Shown in pieces: positions 12,430 to 23,942 of a DNA stretch of 64,000 nt (position 1 is the stretch's first letter; each line of letters starts with the position of its first letter). Location of the stretch: contig MNCI01004872.1 in the NCBI GenBank assembly GCA_015680685.1, forward strand, positions 532,459 through 596,458, read 5' to 3'. The translations under genes were made by a program, and so were the position numbers. Under the pieces are notes generated by a model, which saw only the letters and a program-made list of their open reading frames with translations, was not told where the DNA came from and did not search any database. The stretch comes from Gnetum montanum. Lineage: Eukaryota > Streptophyta > Gnetopsida > Gnetales > Gnetaceae.

Positions 12430-15252
12430 TAAAAATATCTTTGAAATTATCAATGCTATGAAAAGATGAAGAATCTACATTCCCTGTCTTCCAAAAATAA
12501 GACGGAAAGGGGAGAAAACCAAAAATTTAGGCCAAGGTTACAACCTCTTCTACTTAGGAAAAGAAAATTATTAAAATGGAGTGGGGATCATAGTTGATCA
12601 ATTTTTCAAAGATTAAGTGGTACCTGTATATCACCATGATAATCAAATTATGGGCATCAAGCTTGTACTTGGAAATAAGATCATCAACATCATTGACATA
12701 TATGCTTTACAAATTAACCTATAAAATTTTATCAAGAATAATTTTTGGGATTCTATGGATCAAGTGCTTCAAGAAATCCCCTAACAAAAAATCATATTCA
12801 TTGGTGGAAAATTTAATGGTCGTGTTAGATCGATGAAAATAGGATATGACAAGATTCATGGAGGAGATGAATTTGGAAAGTGCAATGATATAGAAGATTC
12901 ACTACTACAATTTGCAAGTGCTTGTAACCTTGTAATTACAAATAATTTTTTTTAAGAAGAAAATGGAACATTTAATTACATATAAGAGTGGTATGGATAA
13001 AGCATAAATTGATTATTTCTTACTACACAAAAGAGATGGGGCCATGTGCAAAGACTACAAGGTCATAGCTCAAGGATTCTTTGCAACTCAACATCAACTA
13101 ATGGCTATGGATTTAGCTATATGAAACTTTAAATGTAGCATAAGAAAAGAAACTAAATGCATAAAATTATGGAATTTTAAGGAATACATCATCTTATTTA
13201 GAGAAAAATTGCTTCTTGAAGGCACCTAGAATTACAATTACTTTGCAAATTTAATTCAAGGTAAAATAAAAAGTTGCATTCAAAAAATTGGAAATAACAT
13301 TTGCGATAAAAAAAAAAGCATAAGATACATGCTAAAGGAGACATGGTGGTGGAGTGATGATGTGCAACATGGTATCCAAAATAAGAAAAAATGTTTTAAG
13401 CAATGGCAACAAAGTAGTACCTAAGATAACAAGCTAATATACAAAATGACAAAGAAGGAGGCAATTGTAGCAATAGCCAAAGCCAAACATACGGCTATGA
13501 AAAATTAGGAACAAAGGAAGAAGAAAATTCTATTTATAAATTGGTAAAAATCATAATAAGAAATGTAAGGACATTGAACATGTAAGTGTATGAAGGAAGC
13601 AAATGATAGAATTTTAGTAAAAGATAATAAAGTTTTGGATAGGTGAAAAAATTATTTTCAAGAATTATTAAATGAAGAATTCACAAAAGAAGACATCCAA
13701 GAAAAAGAACCAAATTTTAGTTTGGTTGATGAACTTTCCTTCTCTAAGGTGAAGAGCCTTATCAAAGATGAAAAATGGAAAAGTTGTTGGACTAGCCAAC
13801 ATTTCTATAGAAGCTTGTAAAGCATTGGAAGATACTAGAGTTTCTTGACTAATACAATTATTTTACAAAATTTTAAAGGATGGAGAAATTCCCAACAATT
13901 GGAAAAAAATTTTGTTGTTCCCATGTACAAAAATAAAGAAGATAAAAAATTATGCAAACTATAGACGAATCAAGCCATTGAGTCATACTATAAAGCTTTG
14001 GGAGAGAGTCATAGAACAGCATCTTAGACTTGAGTAAATAATTTTAAAAAATAAATTTGGATTTATGTTAAGAAGATCTAGTATAGAGGTTGTTTTCTTA
14101 ATACAACAATTTATGGAAATATTAAAAAAACATAGAAAAAATCTACATACGATCTTCATTGACTTAGAAAAGGCATTTGATATAGAGTACTTAGAGATAT
14201 TATTTGGTGGACCTTATAGATGGAAACATCCCTAATAAATATATTTAAATGATTTAAGATGTATGAAGGAGCTACTACTAAAATTAGAATAGCTTATGGA
14301 AAAACATATGATTTTTCAATCACAGTCGATCTACATTAAGGGTCTGTGTTTAGCCCATACTTATTTGCCATTATTATAGATGAATTAACAAAGAAAATAT
14401 AATAGGAAATCCCTTAGTATATGTTATTTATAGATGATAATGTCTTGGTGGATACAACTTGTGAAAATATTACTTCTAAAATGAAGAAGTTGAGACATGC
14501 TCTAGAATCAAAAGGCTTAAAAATTAGCACAAGTAAGTCAAAATATATGAAATTTAATTTTAAAAATAGCATAAAAAATGATAAAATAGAAGTGACAATT
14601 CAAGCAAAAAAGTCCCTCATTGCAAACAGTTTTGCTACCTATGATCAATCCTCCAATCAAATGGTGAAATTGATAAAGATATAATAAATAGAATTGAGGT
14701 AAGATTATCAAAATGAAGATAGGCTAGTGGTATTCTATATGATAAAAGAATACCAATAGAATTGAGGGAAAAATTTGTAGGACAATTATCAAGTCTACTA
14801 TCTTATATGATGCTAAATGTTGAGTAGTCCAAAATAAGCATGAACAAAAAATCAATTTGGTAGAAATATGAATGTTTCAATGGATGTTGAATGTTACTAG
14901 AAGAGATAAAATACATAATACAAACATTAGAGGAAGACTTACAGTGATTCTATTTTAGATATGCTATAAGAATGAAGGCTTAGATCATTTGAACATGTGA
15001 AAAGAAGATTAGACAACCAGACTATAAAGAAAGATTGCTACATCACTATTCTAGGAAAGATATTAAAAGAAAGACCAAAAAAATCATGGAAAATAACAAT
15101 CAAAGATTATTTAAAGAAACATTAAATAAAAAAATATCTAGATCTTTATAAAGGCAAATAATGAAAAAATTCATGTAGCCAACTCCATTTTGTTGGGACA
15201 AGGCTAGGATGATGATAAGTTAGTTTCAATAAATGTAATTTAATTATTTTTT
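12430..15252 (+). mobile_element. Decayed RTE-type LINE (endonuclease plus reverse transcriptase)
   Basis: The plus strand shows the two domains of a LINE ORF2 in order. The endonuclease part (about 12430-13180) has NGVGIIVD, a KLVLGNKIINIIDIYA block and IFIGGKFNG, the last matching the usual GDFNGH motif. The reverse transcriptase part (about 13760-14680) has NYANYRRIKPLSHTIKLWERVIE, abridged here, then FIDLEKAFD and FIDDNVLVD in place of the catalytic YADD-type box. A C-terminal segment ends near 15190 with LGTRLG-like wording typical of plant RTE elements. An AT-rich tail lies at 15225-15254. Frameshifts and stops are frequent. The 5' limit is uncertain. Confidence 0.8.
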
Positions 15253-15254
15253 TT

Positions 15255-15294
15255 ATTCATGGATTATGTGTTCAAGTTAGTGAAGTTAGGTTTT
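15255..15294 (+). repeat. 40-bp direct repeat, left copy, flanking the chromovirus
   Basis: About 36 of 40 bases match 29749-29788. It lies between the LINE tail and the chromovirus 5' LTR. The shared core is GTTCAAGTTAGTGAAGTTAG. This is far longer than an integrase target duplication. Confidence 0.7.
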
Positions 15295-15299
15295 TAGCA

Positions 15300-15811
15300 T
15301 GTTATTTTTAGGAAAGAACGCCTTATTGGTGGATCAAAGTTATTTCCCTCTACAACAAGGACTAGAGAAGCATAGAGATCCTTTGGGTTCCATGCTAATT
15401 CAACCATTGTTTATAACTACATGGGCCCTGATTCCTTTTGAATCTCATCACAAGGATATGTAGGCTTGTAGAGGAGCTTTAATTTTGATGCTCAGGCCAC
15501 CACCCTCTCTTCAAAGTTGGGCTTAAGACTAGATGTGTTAACATAGGAATGTATCATAGTCCTTCTAGGGGAGTCAATGTGTTATATGCTTGTGGTATAT
15601 GTGTGCATACGCCTAGTTGGTCTAGTTGCATAATTAATACTTATGATAGTATTAAAATGTCTAATCATTAGCTAATAGGCTATGTGCTATGCTTTGAAAT
15701 AGGATGCTAAGCATTAAGCTATAGTCCATCTTGAGTCTATCCTCTCACTTTGCTACTATTAAGACTCTCGAGTGATGTTGAATGGTGTTTTCCAAGGACA
15801 ACACCATTACA
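15300..15811 (+). repeat. 5' LTR of the chromovirus
   Basis: It starts TGTTAT and ends ATTACA just before the primer site. It aligns by eye with 29253-29753 over the whole length, including the shared phrase ATAACTACATGGGCC at about 15414. The two copies have diverged clearly, so the insertion is old. Confidence 0.8.
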
Positions 15812-15813
15812 CT

Positions 15814-15825
15814 TAGTATCAAAGT
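15814..15825 (+). other. Primer binding site of the chromovirus (initiator tRNA-Met type)
   Basis: TAGTATCAAAGT compares with the usual TGGTATCAGAGC complementary to initiator tRNA-Met. The differences are transitions. Its place two bases after the LTR end supports the call. Confidence 0.7.
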
Positions 15826-15834
15826 GAAGGTTCA

Positions 15835-16323
15835 TGTTGTAAATTTGGTGATGGTTCATGGTTCATTGCTAGTAAGCTTTTATGCATAAGAAAAATAGCA
15901 AAGGAAGTCACATCTTTGGCAAGGCTCTTGTAAGCTTTGATCCTTACAAATGATAAGGAAGAGTGTGTGCCTATCAATGCATCCAATGTGACTCTTAAAT
16001 TAGAGAACATTAACAATGATGACAAAGTACTTATCAAGGAACCTAACTCCCTTGACAAGGTATAATAGCTATGGAGATAGCTCCTTAAATTTGACAACAC
16101 AATTTTTAGTCACTTGCTAGTGGTTGAGAGGGTTAAGATGGTAGAGGATCTTATTGAAAGATTGAACATCTCATACCTTCAAGAACTAAATTTTGGTACT
16201 AAGAACAAGCTCTCAATAGCCCAAAATTTTGTACTTCAAAATTGAGTTGAGCAAATGAATGATGTTATTAATAATTTCCAAGTCTCAATGGGTGATTTCT
16301 TGCAATGAGTATCACTTATAGAG
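15835..16323 (+). pseudogene. Chromovirus gag, first part (split by insertion)
   Basis: This stretch follows the primer site and precedes the solo LTR. It encodes broken, charged segments without clear motifs. Gag resumes at 24255 in coiled-coil-like sequence, and the TAGAG/TAGAA duplication at the two edges shows the halves were once joined. Function would be the structural capsid protein. It is dead here. Confidence 0.5.
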
Positions 16324-16843
16324 TGATGAATCATATTTACATCTGCTCCAACATTGGGTACGTGATGTCGGCATCTAAATGCATACATGACATCAGAGTG
16401 TATACTCTAGACCTATAAATATTATGCTTGGGCTCCAATTTTCACAATCAATTTTTTTGGTCATTCTTAGTCAAAGTAGCAAAGCTCTTGCCATTTCTTT
16501 TCCTCAGAGTTAGAATATTTTTTGAGTGCCCATACAAGGAGTCTAAGTGTATGTGGTTCTTTATTCTACCACTGATGTACCTATGAGCAATAGTGTGATG
16601 AGAATGAAATGAGCTCTTTTAGCAATCCTTGTAGCATAGAGAATAGATTAATATTTTCTTTAATGCATTTTACTTTATTTCTCTTTACTTTAATGCATTT
16701 GAATTAAGCAATTTATTTTCAACAGTTAATGAACACAAGCATGACCACTTTGAACATTCATATAGTACTTGGTAACCTAACAACGCTTAATGTTTGGTAG
16801 CCCAATAGTGCTATATGTGTTCAAGATGTGTCCAAGAAAGTAG

Positions 16844-16848
16844 GGTGG
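16844..16848 (+). repeat. Target site duplication of element B, left
   Basis: GGTGG here and at 23943-23947, an exact 5-bp match directly outside both LTR ends. Confidence 0.9.
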
Positions 16849-17642
16849 TGATGGGATGCAATATCGCATGGGCCACGATATCGCATCCCTTGCGATATTG
16901 CGGTGCGCCGCCAAGTCTATAAATAAGAGGCGACTCTCCCTTGTTTCTAATCTAGGCCTAGACCATAGTGAAACTCTGGCAGTTTCTTCCTCTAGAGATA
17001 GATTAATTTCCATGTGCCCGCAGTAGGAACTCCAAAGTGAATGGATCTTTATTCAAGCAAAAATTATACCTGAACACAAGTTTGTGTACGGCAATAAAGA
17101 CAAACTTCTTGAATAAACCTTGCAGTGCATGGAATAGGCTAATTAGGACTTTATTTACTATTATTTATTATTCATCATTTAAATACTTTATTAATCATTA
17201 AATCTCTCTCAACCCTTCTCTCCTAGTTAAGTGCCTCAGTACGACCACTTCGAGCACGTGCGTTACGCTTGGTGATCCTAGCAACGACTAGCGTTTGGTA
17301 ACCAAGGTTGCATCGGTTCAGGGTGTGAATGGTAAGTGGGAATGGATGCTAACGCTAGGTTAATTAAGGCTTAGTTAGTTAGTTAGAGTTAGTTAATTAG
17401 TCTCTTCACCCTTCACCCCAATAGCATAGGAGATAAAACAGAAAAGACATAAAAATCATATACCTCAAACTTACTTAACCATACAATTGTGACAACTACA
17501 AGTAAGTCTAGAAAGACAATGAATGATTAACCTTAAGTGTTCCATAAGGTGTGTAGGCACTTAGTCTGTGGATTTCAACCGAATCGCGCGTGCTATGCTC
17601 GTATTCATATGGTTGAGTGTAGGGATACCTTGCCACTCATCA
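16849..17642 (+). repeat. 5' LTR of element B
   Basis: 794 bp, TGATG...CATCA. A TATA box TATAAATA lies at 16918-16925. It carries three copies of the GATATC-centred palindrome, against about seven in the 3' LTR, which accounts for the 66-bp length difference. Confidence 0.9.
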
Positions 17643-17643
17643 T

Positions 17644-17661
17644 TGACGTCGTTGCTGGGGA
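17644..17661 (+). other. Primer binding site of element B (tRNA-Asp type)
   Basis: TGACGTCGTTGCTGGGGA matches 15 of 18 bases of the complement to the tRNA-Asp 3' end. The three differences are transitions. Confidence 0.8.
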
Positions 17662-17786
17662 CTAAGTGTTTGTGCGCTAAGTAGAACATAGGAAATTATC
17701 CACATCATTGGGAGCTTAAACGAACCCTTAGGGTTAATTAAACAAAAAAATTGTATAACGATTAAACAGCACACTGATAAATAACA

Positions 17787-20700
17787 ATGTCTTTTTCTTC
17801 TAACAAGAGAAATTCACCACCTAGGGATCATACTAGAAACAGTCAGCAGTCTAAAATACATAACCAAAATCTGCCAGTTCCTCAACAATATCGAGTGGTA
17901 TATACTCATCCTAATGAGTACATACCAGACTTTACCTTTATCCTCCATTAAGACAAATAACTGTGATGGAGAGACTTGCAAGGTAACATCGTGTTACCTC
18001 CAGATCAATCAGTCCCAAACATGCTTATTTGTGCTCTTGCACAAATAGGCATGACACAGCTCTATGCTGAATACATTATAGGTGATTTTGACATAAGGGA
18101 CTATCATCCCATAGTAGCACAATGTATAAGGGACTCAAGGCAGGAGAGCCACCATACACTATTGAAGGGCAAAGGGGTCCCGCACGTCCTAAGTGAAATC
18201 GAAGATGGTGAACCACTTATAACGGGTTCTCTATCGAATGATGTTCCCCCTCCTGATGATGGTGAGGAGGTGGGGTATCAGAACCTACGCTCTACAATAC
18301 TCAACCCTGGTTCTGATCCCCATGAATGCCAACTATTCACTGGGGGAACAACAACACATGACAAGGATAGGCACTTAGATCGTCATCACGATCGAGGCCG
18401 TAGCAGCCGAAGAGAAGGCAAGAAACATCACCATGGCGATGGTTCCCCTTCTTCTTCTCCTTCATCACACCATTCACCCTCTCCTTCCACATCTGGGTGT
18501 AGCCACCAAGAGCATAACGGTGAGGATAGAGGTAGACAAAATGAGAGATCTCGACGAGAGAGTCGAGAGAGAGGACAAGGTTATAAACAAAGGGAAAGTA
18601 GGGAACAACGTAGACATCATAGATTTCATGAAAGAGATGATCATGATGAGCCCCTACTTGCAACCCGAAGTATACTAGATATTATGAAGGTAGTTATAAT
18701 ACCGACAAGGCATCAAAAAGATAGCTAGATCAAGCGTTTAGACATGAACAATATCCCACAATTTGAGGGGGGATACAACGCTGATCCGCAACATCATTTA
18801 CAGGAATTCCATGATGCATGCGCCTTGCAAAACATAGAGAATGAGTGGCAAAAACTAAAATTTTTTTCCAGGACACTCATTAAGGAAGCAGAGAGTTAGT
18901 ACCAGTCCTTAGAACCAAAAACCATTAGGAGGTGAAGTACGATGTTAGAGTTATTCAACGATATGTATCAAACGTACTCCAGAGTGATCAGAGGATGGAA
19001 GAAAGTTACTCATGAATTGTTGGATGCTACCATGGGCTGATACTATGCATTGTTACATCATTTTCTAGGCCATGGTTATGAACAACAGAACCAACTTCAC
19101 CACATCGTAGATGGGCTAAGACATAAGACTAGGAGAACCCTTGGGACTTATTCCTAAGGGATACTATCAGAACTTAGATCCCATGAGATTCATCGATTGT
19201 TGGAGCAAGTAGCCAAAGAAGAAGGGGAGCTATGAAAAAGAGAAAATGTGGAAGAATATAACCACGATCCTTCCCTTCAAAAGAAGGGAGTGAGATTTTG
19301 TGATGATGAGGATGAGTCACCACTCGAAGAGTTGGTGAACAGAAAAACCTTGCCGATTCAAAAGCTAACAATCGAAGTGTCGGCAAAGGTGGATCAATTG
19401 TGGGATTCCTTAGACTCTGGACTTGAAACTATCTTAAAAATCATAGAGGATTCTAAGGAAGAACAAAGTAGTGACAAAGACAAGAAAAAGCGGAGAGATT
19501 CAGGCCCTACACATAACAAGGGTAAGGAAAAAATTACTATCTCCAATGAGGTTGTGGATTCTGACACAGACAATGACGGTGGATGTGAGATTTACCAATA
19601 TGACCATCCTAAGGGATGTTGTCCAATCATCTCACATCTATAAGAGTCTAGGGTGTATGCACTTAATCCAAGACTTAACAAATGATAGACACCCTGAAGG
19701 TTACCTTATCCCCAAGGTAACCCAAGACAGTTTCACCAACCGCTAATGTACTATCCAAGTGGAACTCCACCACAACCCATTGGGCAACATCAGCAATGGC
19801 AATACCCATAGTCATGGGGGATGCCACCACCAAGACAACAATACCCTTACTAGCAACCTGATCCTTATGGCTATTATGTGTAGCAGTCGGTTTCTCCAAG
19901 TGACTCTATGGATCACAAAACTCCCCAAAATTACTACCAAGTTCAGGGGTATTTTAGGAGGACTCCTTATCCTTCAGGAGACACTCCACACCCATACCAT
20001 CCTCCAAATCCATTCGCCACTCTTCTGTTAGTAGTTCCACTACCTCCCTCTCCAACAATGCAAGGGGAACTCCCCACTCAACCATAGCAACGTAATGCTA
20101 TGAGAGCTGTAAACATTCAACCCGCTGCTAGTTCTGACAACCGCAAGAAGAGAAGACCTTTCTTCAGAACCAAAAGCCCAGACAAGCTCTCACAACAACA
20201 AGTGGTTGAGTCTGTGCACACTCCTCCAACATACAATACTTCGGAGCTCCCTTCAGTCCAACAACAAAGCTGCATGCATACAATTATGTTAACGCATACC
20301 ATTATCAATTGGATCAAGGAAGGCCACCTTCCCAGGAAACTCTCTAATCCTGGAAGCCCCTTAATCTATCTACAAGTTGGCGGGAATGAACCACATAAGG
20401 CTCTTCTTGACTCAGGTTCTGAAGTCAACTTAATCTCATGAGAACTATATCAAGCTTGGAACCTACCCCAACTCAAGAAGAGTAACATTCAACTAGAGCT
20501 GGCTAACCAGTCCATCACCATTCCCTTGGGATTAGTAGAGGACATCGTTACCACTGTGTGTGGTTGGTCATACCCAACTAATTTCCTAGTGATAGAAGTT
20601 AATAGTAACAATGGGGGCTTCCCAATTATAATGGGAAGGGCATGGCTGAGTACAGTAGATGCATGCCTAGGGATCCGCGATCTGTCCTTGGAAATATCTA

Positions 20701-21116
20701 AGGTAAACATTTATGGAAAGATCGAGAAGAAGAAAGTTTTGTGCATCACATACAGTGACTCAAAGGGTGATGACATGGAGGAATGCTCAGCATCCCTTCC
20801 ATGCAACTGGTGTGCCCAAGAAACACAAATACAAAGGTGCCTGTATGTAGCAACCACACAAGTAGTGGATACCCCATGGTTGACAGCTAGTCGAAAGAGC
20901 AACTGACCAACATGCATGGAACAAATTGGGGGAACAACTCATGCTAACAATGAAGGCATAGACACATTGAAATATGAGCGTTGCCAACTTCCACCCCTTA
21001 ACCTGAAAACATCAGTTGGGAGAAGTTGGGCACTTTTACGAAATTTCAATAAGCGCTCATTATTTCGGATCTCTCCCTTTTCATTTAGTCAAAGGGGAGA
21101 TGGCCACCTATGCTAA
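17787..21116 (+). pseudogene. Gag-protease of element B, one 1110-codon frame with about 19 stops
   Basis: From the ATG at 17787 to the final TAA at 21114-21116 the reading frame never shifts: the open segments at 17976, 19248, 20100 and 20526 are all in phase. Domains in order are an N-terminal segment, an Arg/Ser/His-rich stretch (about 18350-18660), the capsid-like region (18770-19200) with HFLQEFHDACALQNIE, a Lys/Glu-rich segment, a zinc-knuckle relic whose second Cys is Tyr (about 19585), a Pro/Gln-rich linker, and a retropepsin-like domain with LLDSGSEVNLIS (about 20400) and FPIIMGRAWLS (about 20625). About 19 in-frame stops interrupt it. Nearly all are one C-to-T or G-to-A change from the codon in a sister copy. 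Gag forms the particle and the protease matures it. This copy cannot do either. Confidence 0.85.
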
Positions 21117-21129
21117 TCATTAGAGGCCC

Positions 21130-21300
21130 TCAGTTCTTTTAAGTTTTTGTTTTACACATTTTTTTTTTACATATTTTTGTTTTACAAGTTTTTGTTTTAT
21201 ACTTTTTTGTCTTACACATTTTTGTTTTACATGTTTTTGTTTTATGAATTTTTTTTTACAAATTTCTTTAACTTTTCTTGTTTTTGTTTTACAACATTGT
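21130..21300 (+). repeat. U-rich minisatellite after gag-protease in element B
   Basis: About ten loose copies of a 14-17 base unit, TTTTTGTTTTACACA-like, followed by a short TG run at 21319-21339. The same tract occurs at the same place in A, C and F. Confidence 0.75.
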
Positions 21301-21349
21301 TGTACTTTTTCATTTCTTTGTGTGTATGTGTGTGTGTGTTACCCATCCT

Positions 21350-22721
21350 GTAAGTTTGTCACCCAATAAGTGTTCTTTATGATGGTATGAACTATTTTCC
21401 TATTGATTGCTAATGTTTGGTTTTTACCTTTAAGTTATGATGTTGATACTAAGGTATGTTCTTTGATATGATAGGCAATGAGTCCACTTCATCCATTCAT
21501 CCACAAGTTCTATGGTCTCTCTTGGTTTAGAAATGTACAGTCCCTTTCTAAATAGAACTCTAACGAATCGGTGACTGGGTATTTCTCAAACTAAGGAAGG
21601 ACTCAAGGATGGAAAAGGTGCAACTTCAAGGGAACTTGATGCATTTGTGTTGGCCATTCTCTTGGGTGCTTGAATGTTTTCTTCTTGAGTTTTCTTACCG
21701 TTTCAATGTTACTCAATTATCGGGAAGCTGAGCTAATAAAAATAACAGTCTTTACATGGTGTGGTTCTCACGCATAAACACATAAAATAAAATAAAAACA
21801 AAACAAAAAGAAAAGAAAAGTGAGAATTCAAAGCACACCCCTTAGAAAAAATAATTCCTTGGGCTACAAGCACTAGTTATGGAATAGAAATAAAAATGTT
21901 CCCTCTAACTAAGGCCATTCTCGCTTCCCATTCTCTCCTCCTTCATTCATCAGAATGGTGGTGGCTCTTTGGAGGTGCATTCTTGTTATTCAAGTGGATG
22001 GATTGGCCGAATGCATTGATGCGAAGTCACTGGATGCGGTTTGTTTGAGGCTGGAGTTGGAATGAGATTTACCAAGTCACATTAATCATTGACTCCACAA
22101 GGGGCTATACACCACCTTGTTCTTGGGATTTTATTCCATTCTCTTCTCTCCATCCTTCTCTCCATTATTCACCTCATTGCCGGTTGTATCATTAGTGTAT
22201 ATTTTGGTTGACACATTGTTTTCTTTTTGGTAAATTCTTGCAGTTAAGACTTTAACTCTTATTCCAAAAGACATTCCTAGAGCCTACGGACTCTTTGAAT
22301 GTGGGTTTGTCAGGGCATTAAGGGCATGAGCCTGCTTTGGGGAGGACCCATTGACATTCCTATTTGGTGCACCAGTTAATCTCTTTCCCCTAACATTTTT
22401 GCAATCAATTTTATTTTGTTTATTTCCATCTTGACATCCATTTCATCGTTGTCCTAGTTGTCTCTTTTTCTTCCTCTTTCTTATTCCTTTTCTTTTTCCA
22501 TTCTCTCACTACCGAAGGTTCACGATTAGTCATGGGGCTACGGGGCCCAATTTTTTCGATTTTCTCCTAGCCCCTACACCTTCGGTAGTCATCATTAATA
22601 TATCTCCAAATCCGTATCAGCCATACCACAACCCAGCCAATTGACCTTTCACTGAGGCAAGGTATCAACTGCATGATGATTCAGTTATCCTTGCTAATAC
22701 AAGACTATGTTGTGTGTGCAG
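21350..22721 (+). other. Candidate intron in the element B spacer
   Basis: A donor-like CCT/GTAAGT at 21350 and an acceptor-like TGTGTGTGCAG ending at 22721 bound 1372 bases. A TTGCTAAT branch-like motif lies about 28 bases before the acceptor. C has the same pair (51861-53241). An ATGGCAATCATG start follows directly. No transcript evidence is available here. Confidence 0.45.
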
Positions 22722-22905
22722 ATGGCAATCATGCAACAACAAACTAGATCTAGAGGGAACACTTGGAATGGACCAGTGCTGAAAAAACTATGCAAGGAGC
22801 AAGATCGATGGCATGCTTACGGATGGACAATGAAAGGAGCAATCTTGGTGTTGGTAGCAGCAACACTTCTTTCTCTCTCTCTTTCTCAGCTCCCAACTAA
22901 GGCTT
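22722..22905 (+). pseudogene. Small ORF remnant after the acceptor in element B
   Basis: It begins MAIMQQQTRSRGNTWNG and matches the intact 59-codon ORF of C (53242-53421), but a small deletion near 22775-22790 shifts the frame. Its function is unknown. It may be what remains of a longer second ORF such as that at 60184-61446. Confidence 0.5.
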
Positions 22906-23070
22906 GATGTCAAATGTAAAAGGTGTTGACTCTTGTTGTCATGAACACCAGTTTTATCTTGTCTTGTAATGATGATCCGTTCACATGTCATCCCATTAGT
23001 TCCATTTGAGTCAATAATCCCATACCTTCCCAATATTATTGTAAGGAACTCAAGGACGAGTTTTCATTCA

Positions 23071-23082
23071 GTCATGGGGGTA
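23071..23082 (+). other. Polypurine-tract-like site before the 3' LTR of B
   Basis: GTCATGGGGGTA ends at the LTR edge. A short G-rich tract in this position primes plus-strand synthesis in LTR elements. Similar motifs recur at 21093 and 22529. Confidence 0.5.
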
Positions 23083-23942
23083 TGATGGGATGTGATATCG
23101 CATGGGCTGCGATATCATGTATGTGATATCACGGCCACCACGATATCACATCCCTCACAATATCGCGTATGCGATATTGCATCGTCCCCCTCGATATCGT
23201 GGTGCGCCGCCAAGTCTATAAATAAGAGGCAGCTCTCCCTTGTTTCTAATCTAGGCCTAGCCCGTAGTGAAACTCTGGTAGTTTTTCACCTCCAAAGATA
23301 AATTAATTTCCATGTGCCCGCAGTAGGAACTCCAAAGTGAACGGATCTTTATTCGAGCAAATATTGTACCTGAACACAAGTTTGTGTACGGCAATAAAGA
23401 CAAACTTCTTGGATAAACCTTGTAGTGCATGGAATAGGCTAATTAGGACTTTATTTAATATTATTTATTATTTGTCATTTAAATGCTTTATTAGTCATTA
23501 AATTTCTCTCAACCCTTCTCTCCTAGTTAAGTGCCTCAGTACGACCACTTCAAGCACATGCGTTATGCTTGGTGATCCCAGCAACGACTAGCGTTTGGTA
23601 ACCAAGGTTGCATCGGTTCAGGGTGTGAACGGTAAGTGGGAACGGATGCTGACACTAGGTTAATTAAGGCTTAGTTAGTTAGTTAGAGTTAGTTAATTAG
23701 TCTCTTCACCCTTCACCCCAATAGCAGAGGAGATAAAACAAAAAAGACATAAAAATCATATACCTCAAACTTACTTAACCATACAATCATGACAACTACA
23801 AGTAAGTCTGGGAAGACAACGAATGATTAACCTTAAGTGTTCCATAAGGCATGTAGGCACTTAGTGTGCGGAGTTCAACTGGATCGCATGTGCTATGCTC
23901 GTATTCATATGGTTGAGTGTAGGGGTACCTCGCCACTCATCA
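23083..23942 (+). repeat. 3' LTR of element B
   Basis: 860 bp, TGATG...CATCA. It matches the 5' LTR with roughly twenty differences over the first 330 bp compared by eye after the TATA box. It has about seven GATATC-type palindromes before the TATA box. Confidence 0.9.

Larger units (their letters stand above)
16849..23942 (+). mobile_element. Element B: complete non-autonomous gag-protease LTR retrotransposon
   Basis: 7094 bp with both LTRs, exact GGTGG target duplications, a primer site, one gag-protease frame (17787-21116) and about 2 kb of non-coding sequence before the 3' LTR. No reverse transcriptase, RNase H or integrase is found, yet the structure is undamaged by large rearrangement. 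It must have been mobilised by enzymes from elsewhere, plausibly a D-like element with the same LTR ends, primer site, gag and protease. It sits inside an older solo LTR of its own kind. Confidence 0.9.

Noticed and set aside
22722-22905. Reading the B small ORF as an intact gene
   Set aside because: It needs the frame of C, and a small deletion near 22775-22790 puts the rest out of phase.
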